DNA of 64,000 nucleotides from Batillaria attramentaria (lineage: Eukaryota; Mollusca; Gastropoda; Batillariidae), in assembly GCA_018292915.2 (NCBI GenBank), contig JACVVK020000055.1:62501-126500 (forward strand). The letters are read 5' to 3'. Of this stretch, positions 1-10,207 are shown piece by piece. How positions within the stretch are numbered: position 1 is the stretch's first letter; each line of letters begins with the position of its first letter. The notes beneath the pieces are model-generated. The model was given only the letters and a program-made list of their open reading frames with translations. It ran no database searches and was not told where the DNA came from. The position numbers and the translations under genes were made by a program.

Positions 1-3000
1 ACATTTTGAAAAAGACTGTTTTGACCCAACACCTGAATTTATGCGAAGAGTTCTAAAGAAAGATGCAGTGCCTACCATCTTTGAATTCCCACCACATTTG
101 CAGAAGGTATGACATTTGTATTATGCATTTGTGTGTGAGTGTGTGTTTTGGGGGGGGGGGGGTATAATCAAATGGACTGTCTTTATGTGTATGTCTTCGC
201 AAACAAATATCAAGCTGCCTTGAAAGATATACATGTTTAAACAGCAATGGTTTGCCATGGAAATATGTACGTGTGATGATAATGCTCTACTTTAGATTTT
301 TGCCCCTTGCAGGACATTTTATTTGTTTGTTTGTTTGTTGTGGAGGGTTTGTTTTTCTTTCCTGTCTCATTTACACAGTACTGTATATGTACTAAATTTT
401 CTGTAAATTTTCTGCCATCGACAGACAATAAAGTTATATTGAATTGAATTGAATTGAATGTTTCGTTGGACAGAAGAAATCACCATCTGCTATCGAAGCA
501 GTCACAGTCAAGTCAGAGCCTGAAACAGCACCAAGCAAGGATAATTTACAGTCGCCGCGACCAGTGTTATCTGTTGTGAGACCAGTTGTGCTTGAGAAAC
601 ATGGAACGTCCGTACTGGAAAAGCCACATTCATCATCACTGCTGCAGGTATTACAACAAATAAATGAATGGGAAAGAAGTTTTTCTTGGGTGTACATGTA
701 CAGTTTGCCACTTTGTGATACATGTTTTTGCTTCAGATCTTTTGCAAATTAAAAAGAAACTAGCAATTCTGAGTTTGGCTATTTTGGGGTACATGCAGGC
801 CATGTATTATGTTGATGTGTGTTCTGCATTCATCTTGCCTTGCTGTGCTTCACTTTTTCGCCTCTTACATGATACTTTTAAATCCCCCCTCACTTTATTT
901 ACATAACATGTTTGGTTGGACAGAAGGCATCAGCAACAGCTATTGGACCAGCTGCAGTCAAGTCAGAGCTGGGAGCAGAAGAAGACTTGCATTCCCAGTC
1001 GCAACAGCCAGTACAAACTACTGTGAGACCAGCCTTGCTCATTCTCAACCAGTGGGCTTTTCAGCAGGGCAGATCCAATCCATCAACACAAGTCCTACAG
1101 GTATTGCCAAAGAAGTAAATGATGTGTATAAGTTGTTCTTGGTGGAATTTATATTTGGCACCTTTGTATGTCAGGGGCATCGCTGCCAGGTACATAGCTG
1201 CAGCGCCCACTGTACCAGTTTGTTCGCCCCCTTCCAGAACAAGGCTTTTGCTCAACATAGAGAATAAGTGTGAGTGAGAAAACATTTAGCAGGATGACCA
1301 AGAAATTGGCAGCATTATCTGAACCATGAAAATCATGTTGACACATGTATTGAGACAAATCAATAGGGAACTGTACTGATGGCATTATGAGGGTCTCTTC
1401 ATTTTCTGTCTCGTTTCCCTTTGTTGTCAGTGCAAGATAGAGTTACAAGGGTAGGTGATGGGACTTTTCCGCTGTACCACTTTTACAGAGCCTCTGTATG
1501 TACCGCTACATTTTTATAACAGATCCGACTTCGGATCCTGAGCCCTGGTGGGCATTGTCTGTACTCACCCCCCCCCCCCTCCACCCCCAGTATTATGCAT
1601 TAAGATGCTTATGAATTGATTGGCTTTATGTATACCTTGCGCTGTTTGTATGTACAGTTGTGTAACAGTTCGATAAAGCGATTATGGTTTGTTTCAGGAG
1701 TGCATCGAGGACAAAGACAAAAGTGTTGAAAGCAACTCATTAGCAGAAGTCCGAGACAACAGCCAGTCAGACAAGGAGTGTGAAGATTCCAGTGACGATG
1801 ACCAACACGACTGCAGGGATTCCAAAGGAGGCAACACCACAACTCAACACCTCAGTATTGACAAGGACATCTTACAGAAGTGGCAGCAGTTTGGGGAGGC
1901 TCATGGACTGTCAACAGACACTGACATTGCACAATTTCTTCTTCATCAGTATGTATTACTGATACATGTAATTCCTGTTCAGTAGGGAGAGCCAGGATAG
2001 CTGAATGGTAGAGTGTTGAACTTTCAGTGCTCAAGCCATGAGTTCAAATTCCGTATGGGACCCAATATTTGTGCTGGCCTTTTTCTCGCTACCCCATTTA
2101 TGATACTGGCCACACATGGTGGAAACGGTCATTAAACTCAAAAATATCCACCCACCCTCCTGTTCAACAGACCAAGGACACAGATGCTTGAGTGTTGTGC
2201 TAACATTCTTGTATGGTTTGCATTTTCTTTTGGGCTGTGTAGCTTGTCATGACAAAAGGCATAAAACCATTGAAGGAGATAATTCACATTGCATTGGGGG
2301 CCGCTGTTTCCCATGAAGCACATTACCGTTTTACTTTTTAGGGTGTGTGGAGTATACCGGTATTGGCAGTTCTTTGTTTCTTTGATCTGTAGTCTTTCCC
2401 TGGGAAATGGCCCGACTTGGTTGTGAGTTGCATTTTCGGGTCACAGGGTCAGTAGAGGTTTCACAATGGGCAGTCACTTCACCGTTATTTTGAATTACCA
2501 GTTTTACGTGTCTAGGTAAAAATCAAGGGAATCACATGGCTTCTGGTTCTAGTTTGCAGTTTGAATATTTTTCATTGAATTAATCTTTTCCTTTGATCAT
2601 TTCTGTTTAAGGTTTGACAACAAAGAAGCATCAAATCGCCAAAAGCTGTGTGTCAAATGTGGTGCACCTCTGTTGTTGGTCTGCATTACGTGCAAACAGG
2701 GAACACAGGAAGAACACAGTTATACTTCTGTACCTGATGTCATTTCTGACAACAGCCCTGCACAAGACAATGTGAATGATCCAGAAGACAACATGCAAGA
2801 AGACATCAGCACTGAAGGTTCTGTTGCTGAGTATGGTCATACTCATAAGGTGCAATTTTCAATTCAGAATCAGAAGTTGGTTCCACGAGTTGTACTTGAT
2901 AGAGTTGATGGCAGTGGTAAACAGAAGTGTCTACAAGAGAAAGCCATCCTACCAGCCAGGGAAGTGTCCAGTAGTAAACTGCAACGGGCTGATACTGACA

Positions 3001-4421
3001 GTGGTAAAAAGGCCGTCACTGTCACTGTTGATCATCTCTTTAGTGGTGACCACAACTACTTTCAGAACCCCAACACAGCACCAAGTGAGGACACGAAGAA
3101 GAAAAAACAGGTGCGGACAGTTTATCATTGTACTGATTGTGGGGAAGGCTTCCAGTCGAAGGTGTATCTGCGGGCACACACCGAAATAGAGACAGACGAT
3201 AAGCAGTATTCTTGCTCTGTTTGTCAGACTGTTTTTTCAAAGCTTGGATGTCTGAAAACTCACAAACTTAGAAACCACAAAGACATGTTTGTGTGCAGAG
3301 TGTGTGCGGAGTCTTTCCCATGTAAGGAAGACCTTGCAACACACAAAACCCAACATCAGTTCAGGTGCACAGTATGCAGACAGATTTTCAAGACATCTAG
3401 CCTTTTGGACACACACTTGCAAGAGGAACACAGGCGTGAGTCGTACAAGTGTGAGACTTGTAGTATCGAGTTCAGCTGTGCAAAAAGACTCGAGAGGCAT
3501 AGGCGAGCGCATAAACCAAAGGCGTTCCCTTGTGATCAGTGTGGCCACATCTTCAAGAGTGCTTGGAAGAAGAAAATGCACATGCAGAAGCACACAGGTA
3601 TCAAACATCACCTGTGCCAGCACTGTGGACGACAGTTCATGTTTAGGTATCAGTTGAAAGATCACGTACGGGACAGACATCCAGCTGAGGTGATGCCAAG
3701 TGAACTGCAGGCTCATTCTCATAAAAGGAATACAAGGAATAAGAATTTCATCTGCGACCAATGTGGGAAGGCCTTTTCCTGTTCATCCTATTTGATTCAG
3801 CACATGCATGTACCACATAAAAATACTGGTAACCGTTCCAAGGCTTCCTCATGCCGATTTTGTGGGCAATTGTTTGCTTCTGTTGCAAAACTTCACACGC
3901 ACCTCAGAACTCATACTGGTGGGAGACCCTACAGCTGTGATCAATGTAGTGCATCTTTCTCAACTCAGGGAAGCTTGAAAATTCATGAACTTACTCACAC
4001 CAATGAACGGCCGTTTGTGTGTTCTCATTGTGGCAAAGGATTCAAAGCCCAAGCATATTTGAAGATGCATGCAAGGATCCATACAGGTGAAAGGCCATAT
4101 AAGTGCAAAGTTTGTGGTGCTGCATTCATTCAGTCATCTCATTTGAAAAGACATGAAGCGACTCACTTGCAGGAAAAGCCATTCAGTTGCCCTGACTGTG
4201 ATGGGAGGTTTATGGACACAACCAACTTGAAAAATCATCGTATCAGTAAACATGGTGCCATGCCAAAAGACAAATCATCGGCCTTCCAGTGCCATCACTG
4301 TCACAAGTCTTTTCCCAACCTCTCCGCAGTCATGCTGCATAACAACATGGAACACCGGCAGCTTAAGAGTGATGCAGGTGCATCACAAGACGCTGGTGAA
4401 TCAATTCCCTTGGTGAACTGA
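1..4421 (+). CDS. THAP domain / C2H2 zinc-finger protein, 5'-partial, five exons
   Basis: Likely a nuclear DNA-binding protein. Exons I can join in frame: 1-106, 474-647, 924-1100, 1698-1948 and 2612-4421, all with GT-AG borders, giving 838 residues plus stop. The first exon is the end of a THAP domain: HFEKDCF (the H of the C2CH zinc site) and the AVPTIF motif with a following FP. Exons 2 and 3 are acidic linkers with VKSE motifs. Exon 4 carries an acidic stretch and the motif KWQQFGEAHGLSTDTDIAQF. The last exon opens with a CxxC-x7-CxxC pair and continues with 14 C2H2 fingers; the first lacks its final His and the rest look complete, several with TGERPY-type linkers. The start of the gene lies outside the window. 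The domain calls are firm; the DNA target is unknown. Confidence 0.88.
300..462 (+). repeat. Retroelement-like tail in intron 1
   Basis: The segment ends in a polyadenylation-like AATAAA (427-432) followed by repeated GAATT units up to the next exon's acceptor. This resembles the 3' tail of a SINE or LINE. A similar tail (gacaataaa...ctttgaattga) occurs at 49490-49515. The family is not identified. Confidence 0.4.
1985..2155 (+). repeat. tRNA-derived SINE, family 1, copy A
   Basis: A tRNA-like head with an A box (tagctgaatggtagag) and a degenerate B box (gagttcaaattcc) is followed by a body containing aatatttgtgctggcc, then ggtggaaacggtcattaaac and a C-rich tail. The same body is found at 5520-5635 and 25465-25633. 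It sits in the intron before the zinc-finger exon of the THAP/C2H2 gene. Confidence 0.7.
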
Positions 4422-4493
4422 TGTATTCATGTGACAGCTGAAAAGAGAGGGGCTGAACATATAATTATGATTATGTGAGTGACTGGTCATTTC

Positions 4494-4587
4494 TTAATAA
4501 TAATAATGAATAGTGTAAGTTTATATAGCGCAAAATTCTCACAGAGTGACTCAGTGCGCTTACTCCCGCACTCATACCAACAAATAT

Positions 4588-4629
<42 letters not shown>

Positions 4630-4890
4630 CAGCTGAATGGATGAGGTAAGTGGGCTTAGTCGAAAGCCAGCCGGAATAGATGCGTTTTCAAGTCAGACTT
4701 AAAACGATCCATGTCGAACTGGTCTCTCAGGCCTGCAGGTAGTGCGTTCCAGAGTGACGGAACAGCAAAGCTAAACGCGCGCTTGCCAACTGTCTTGAGG
4801 TTTCGACGGGGAACGTTCAGTAGTTTTTCAGATGAAGAACAAAGAGTGCTGTTTGGTGGACTGTAAGGGAATTTGAGAGAGAATTTCTTT
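4494..4890 (-). mobile_element. 3' end of a non-LTR retrotransposon (LINE), truncated
   Basis: Read on the minus strand, this holds the last part of a reverse-transcriptase ORF: RRNLKTVGKRAFSFAVPSLW, then NALPAGL, then FKSDLKTHLF, with a stop at 4656-4658. The 3' UTR is interrupted by a CA microsatellite (4589-4628) and ends in a TATATAA-rich segment with an ATT tail. The WNALP...FKSDLKTHLF ending is typical of the C-terminus of many invertebrate LINE ORF2 proteins. The rest of the element is missing. Confidence 0.75.
4589..4628. repeat. (CA)n microsatellite
   Basis: Perfect CA dinucleotide run inside the LINE 3' UTR remnant. Confidence 0.95.
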
Positions 4891-4914
4891 GTCTTTTTTT
4901 CAAAACTTCACCAG

Positions 4915-5362
4915 ATCCAGTGGTGTCCCTCCCCCTCCCAGGTCATGGGTGGAGTCCACATAGGGCTTGGAAGCTGGGGAAAAGGTTGTTATGCATGAGG
5001 ACGAGGATGATGGTGCTGTGGAGGTCCATGTGGTTTTGAGGCTGGGCCACATTCTGCACTTCCTGTCATAAATATCCGGGAGTCAACTAGACACTGAAAC
5101 TATGGCACCTGCAGTGCTGACTGGTAATCATCCACATCAGATGTGTCGTAACAAGGGAAGCACCCTGAAAGTCGCACATGTAAAGTGGACGAGCCTCAGC
5201 TGTGTGGCAACAGCCTCCCCATTGGGCCACAGCACGCCTGCTCTGGGTAGGATTAGGAGCCGACCTAGGTATGAACAAGTCCACTTGCCTCGGCTGGGAT
5301 TCGAACCTGGGTTTCCTGGTCCATGGTCCAAAGTGCTAACCACGAGGAATGCAACTAGGCTT
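4915..5362 (-). repeat. tRNA-headed SINE-like repeat, family 2, copy A
   Basis: On the minus strand the head contains a B-box-like ggttcgaatccc preceded by an A-box-like stretch; the body runs leftwards. The whole unit aligns by eye with 11165-11617: shared landmarks are the tggtccatggtccaaagtgc block, the cctgctctgggtagga block, the cacttcctgtcataaat block and the agggcttggaagctgggg block. It is therefore a dispersed repeat of about 450 bp. Confidence 0.65.
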
Positions 5363-5519
5363 CGGACATAGTCCGAACGAGTTGCCCTAATGACCTGTTG
5401 ATTTGCCTGTCTCCAGGACAAATGTCCTGTCGTTTTTTTCTAAGGTCCGCGGTCTACGTCCGATTAATTTTTTGAAAGCAAGGACATGCTGACGGCAGTT
5501 TTAGCACGCTGTGTCAACG

Positions 5520-5635
5520 CCTTCCCCCTGGCTTCGGTCTGGTCGTGAGTTCGATCCCAGCTGGGGCCAAATATTTGTGCTGGCTTTTTCGTCGTTGCCC
5601 CGTCTTTGATATCACCCTGTGGTGGAAAAGGACGT
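5520..5635 (+). repeat. tRNA-derived SINE, family 1, copy B (head truncated)
   Basis: Contains the B box gagttcgatccc and the same body as the copies at 1985 and 25465, including aaatatttgtgctggc, cgttgccccgtctttgatat and ggtggaaaaggacgtta. The 5' part of the tRNA-like head is missing. Confidence 0.7.
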
Positions 5636-5834
5636 TATTTTTAGATCGCTTTTCTCGGAACGCAGTGCAAGATGCGCTGACACAGGGGTTCTCAGAAAAT
5701 GTGACTGTCGATGTGGTTGCCACAATTTTGACAAAATTAATCAGTGATGCATTATTCTGATTCTGAGGTTAATCCTCTTGTGCTCACTTTGCACTCTGTG
5801 CATCAGCACAGAAGGTGGGGTTAGTACAAGAGAG

Positions 5835-7275
5835 TTAGCATAGGCAGATGAGCCATTTTTGGCTCACTTGTGTAACAAAGTGAGTATGTAATAACCCTCC
5901 GTCGTCTGTGTGTGTGTGTGTGTCTGTCCGCCTGTGTGTCCGCAGTAAACCTTAACATTGACCTTTTCTCAGAATCTACAAACAGTTGAGACACCAAAAT
6001 TGGCCTGCTGATAGACAGCCATAAGACCTTTCAAAACATAACACAATGATTGACCTTGACCCAAGTCAAGGTCAATAAAGCTGTCTGTTTGGAAATTTTA
6101 CATTGGCATTTTCTCATAATCTAGAAAAGCCAGAGACATCAAATTTTGCATGATGATGGACATTGACAACACCTTTACTGAAATACCTGTATTTAGTGAC
6201 TTTGAGTCAAGGTCAAGGCCATGCAAGCTGTTTTGCGGAAAACCTTCCGAAACCTTAACATTGGCCTTTCCACAGAAACATTGAACAGCAGAGGCACTAA
6301 ACTTGGCAGGCTGATAGACGGCCATAAGACCTTTCAAAACATACCATAATGGTTGACCTTGACCCAAGGTCAAGGTCACTAAAGCTGTCTGTTTGGAAAT
6401 TTTACATTGGCATTTTCTCAGAGTCTAGAAAGGCTAGAGACACCAAACTTTGCATGATGATAGACATTGACAACACCTTTACTGACATACCTGTATTCAG
6501 TGACTTTGAATCAAGGTCAAGGCCATACAAGCAGTTTTGCAGAAAACCTTCCAAAACCTTAACATTGGCATTCTCTCAGAAACAATAAACAGCCAGAAGC
6601 ACCAAACCTGGCTTGCTGATAAACAGCAGCAAGAACTTTCAAGAAATACCATTTTGAATGACCTTGACTGAAGGTCAAGGTCATCAAAGCTGTCTCATTG
6701 GAAATTTAAAATTGCCATTTTCTCAGAATGTAGGGGTACCAGAGGCATCAATCTTTGCATGATGATAGACATTGACAAATCCTGTACTGGCATACTTGTG
6801 TTCAATTTCCTTGAGTCAAGGTCAAGGCCATTCAACGTTTTGCGGAGACTTTAACATTAGCATTTTCTTGGCAATAACAGCAGAGGCACCAAACAAGGCA
6901 CAATGATAGACAGCAACAAGACCTGTGCAGACATACCCATTTGAATGACCTTGACTCAAGGTCAAGGTCATTACAGCTGTGTTATGAAATTTTACATTAC
7001 CATTTGTACAGAAACTACAAAAACTAGAGCTATCAAACCTGGCATAATGATAGTCACTGATAAGCGCTTCACTACAGATCTCATTTGAATGACCTTGACC
7101 CAAGGTCAAGGTCATAGAAGCTGTCCTGGGAAAACTGTTGTATTGCCATTTTCCGTTTTCTTAGGAACTATGAACACAAGAGACACCTTACTTCAGGATA
7201 GCTAGTGACAAGAGCTTTACAAACATACTCTTTTGAACGACCTTGACCCATCTCACAAGCTTTGCCCCTCTAGTT
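5835..7275. repeat. Degenerate tandem repeat array with TCAAGGTCA half-sites
   Basis: About nine units of roughly 145-150 bp alternate between two subtypes, giving a period near 300 bp. Each carries a conserved 'aacattggcattttctcag' segment, an 'aaacttggcatgatgatag' segment and an inverted pair tgaccttgac/gtcaaggtca. The array starts with a ggctcacttg...caaagtgag terminus and ends near caagctttgcccctctag. Relatives in the other orientation lie at 35140-35770 and 63190-63790. No coding potential is seen. Confidence 0.75.
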
Positions 7276-7887
7276 TGGTTGTTTTTTGTTTCACTTTCAC
7301 AGAACATTTTTTCTTTTTATTTAGTATGTTATTACAAGTTATGTTCTGTTTTGGTTTGTGTTAATATGTTATATCTTATGAATAAAAATGTTACAGTTTT
7401 TTTCTGCTGATGTTCGTTTCTGTGTCAGATATATTACAAAGTCGAAATGTCCTATTGATTTTCGTGATTCAGGACAAATGTCGTATTGTTGCACATCCAG
7501 CCAGGACATGTGTCCTACAAGTTTCTGACTTTCAAGTTCTAGTTGCATCCCTGAACCACTACACTACAGGGGGCTAGTGGGTTGTCTGTCTTGTCCACTG
7601 TTTGCAAGTTCTCATTTACGTTTTGAAATGTATGCTGCAGGGTGTTGGGAGATGGAAGAACAAATCATAGTCAATCATTTTGGTACAACAGGATTTTGAG
7701 CAAAGGGAAGGAGAAGACTCAGAAGAGTACCATGCATGTAATCTTATGCTATTTTCCAAGTCCAGTTAATGATGACATTGAAATTTAATGAATAAAACGG
7801 AAGTGATTTTACATAGATTGTTGTGTTACTTGTATGCAGTTGTCTGCTTGATGTTGAACATGGTGAATTGAGTGCCAGTTTTCAATG

Positions 7888-7889
<2 letters not shown>

Positions 7890-7920
<31 letters not shown>
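7890..7920. repeat. (CA)n microsatellite
   Basis: Perfect dinucleotide run of about 15 units. Confidence 0.95.
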
Positions 7921-7922
<2 letters not shown>

Positions 7923-9194
7923 AGTCAGTCAAGCATTCTCAACTTCATTCAATCAGCTGCCCTTTCAAAGTCAATCAGTCACAATGAATCACAACCTGGA
8001 AACTACAAAAAACTAGGACTCAATCTTTGTGATTTTCCCCATAAATAATTGACACCCAACACCTCGAGCCAGTTTAACATCATGCAGCAACCACTGCCTA
8101 CACCTGAATAATGGTTAGAAGTAGACCATTCTACCCTGATTTGTTGTTAATGTGAGTACAAAAAGATAAAACCCTTTGCAGCTGCTTGAAGCGGATGTCA
8201 ATGGCTGAAAGCATTTACACGTGTAAATAAAATGGTCTTTGAAGTTAACTGCTCCTTCCCGTTTTACCACAAAACTACAAAGTCTGCAGAAGGAAGAAAA
8301 AACACCAAACATAACAAAACCAAAAACCCTTAAAAATTTTTTTTTTTTTTAAACCTGCCACAATAAAACTTACACAAATGTACTTCAATTTTCTTTGAAT
8401 TGTCACTGAAAATTATCATTTGTAAATCACTTCAATGACATGCCAATAGTCTGTGTCAACACAAGAAAAAAAAATCTGAATGCTATTTCTACAGTAAAAT
8501 TCGTATGTATGAAACTTAACCTGAAGGAGGAACAACGTTCTCCAAGGACTTGTATGCATACATGTGTTAACACTGACACCAATGGTTACAACATGGTCAG
8601 AATTGCATGCCACACCGCTCAAGAGAGCTGAATGTGGATTTGGGCGTTAATGTGAATCATTTACTCAGACAGATTTTTAAGGCAGTGCATGCAGGATTCT
8701 TATCACTGTGACAAGTCACACCAGTTCTCTTAAGATATATGTGACAGCGCATGCAAAAACAGAGGCTAAAGTCGCTGGGTACTGTTTTGAGTGAAACCAA
8801 TCAAAAGGTCACTGGGTACATGGACTGACCACCGTTCCTTCCAATTTCAAACAATCGGCTCAACAACTATGACACTATTTTGTGTTTTGGGGGGGTCTGG
8901 TTGGTTGGTTGGTTGGTTGGTTGTTTTTTTTTTCAAATGGAAGGACATTGTTTGAATATTTCCTCAAACTTAGTAACCCAAAAATGAAATTCTGAGACTC
9001 TTGTCATGTTTTCGTGTGCGCTGTCACGTATATCTTATGTCACTCTCTGGCCCTCAGACACACACACACACATGAAGACACACCCCTCTGTAAAACACCT
9101 ATGAAAAAGCAACAAAATGAACTACAGTATAAAATCATGGACTGGTGTCGAGAGGATTTCTACAGGCTGGGGAATTCCTGAGAAAAAAAAAGAC

Positions 9195-9292
9195 TGAAAC
9201 CCAGGCCGGGGTCCAGGGGCCGCGAAGGCCCCGGCGGGGTGCAGGGGCAGCGCCCTCCTGGGGGGCCCAGGGGGGCAAAGCCCCCCGGAAGA
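9195..9292. repeat. GC-rich repeat patch
   Basis: A sharply GC-rich block in AT-rich surroundings, with repeated ggggccgcgaaggcccc, ggggcagcgcc and ggggggcaaagccccccgg hairpin-like units. Its style resembles the ggcgccctacc...gtccgggggcatgc block at the window's right edge (63955-64000). I regard it as the end of an unidentified dispersed element. Confidence 0.45.
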
Positions 9293-10207
9293 AAATGAAT
9301 TTTAGTATTTTCACAGGCAATTTGTGACCTCTCCTGGCACCTAAAAGTGAAATTATTAGCATTGACATTTACACCTGGATTGCTTCTATTTGTCACTCTT
9401 TTATCCTTGCCAATGCTGCTGACCTTGTAAACCTATTTGCTAAATTTTTCTAAAACTTTTCACAAGGCACTGTACAATGCTCATTTAAAATGCATATATC
9501 TTCAGGCCTTTCCTGTCACCTTATAGTGAATAGTTCAGAACTGAAGAAAAACACAACTACCATAACACAGTCAAATTATCCATTAAAATTCAAATGAGGA
9601 CTGAATGCAGTAGAATATTTTCACTTGAGTGGCACATTTGTTTTTTTCTCAAGGCCCTGTGTCTTGTCATTCACTTCCATTTCAATCTGGCAACCAAACA
9701 ATAATTGACTTAAATATTGTTTAAATGGAGGGTAAATTTTTGAAAGCCGAATCAACTGTCTACAACACTAAATCTGCACAGTTCTTTCTGTGTAGGAGGG
9801 CAAACATTTCACTAGAATTAAACCCATATTACCCCTACAAGTCAGACAGGCTACACTCTGTGTACTCTGACCAGTTCCACTTAACGATGTAAGTCACAGT
9901 CACTTCAAATCAGAGGAGAATTACGCCGAAAACTTGTGACTAAAAATTTCGAAGCATATTGCACATGCTGGTGCTCCCCTGATTTTAGCCTCTCGTACTG
10001 AGATGGACACAAAATACATGTAGAGTACCAACCCCATTTGTCTTTTATCACCCCTCCCTAGGCAGTATCGTGTCTGACAATTCCCCAGCCTGTTTCTAGT
10101 GCAGGCCTATTCCTAGTTCCTAGACACTCGGCCACCTCTATGTGAGGTCCACAAAACAATGTTTACACACACACACACACAGACACACCTCCACAAATTG
10201 AAGTAAA

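Larger units (their letters stand above)
7276..10207. other. Non-coding intergenic stretch
   Basis: I see no gene here. It lies between the convergent ends of the two zinc-finger genes and contains AT-rich unique-looking sequence, a CA microsatellite (7890-7920), a TTGG run near 8895-8925 and a GC-rich repeat patch near 9195-9292. Parts must be 3' UTR of either gene, but I could not fix polyadenylation sites. Confidence 0.6.

Noticed and set aside
9135..9396. Gly/Pro-rich frames over the GC-rich patch
   Set aside because: Present on both strands and caused by GC-rich repeat units, not by a coding sequence.
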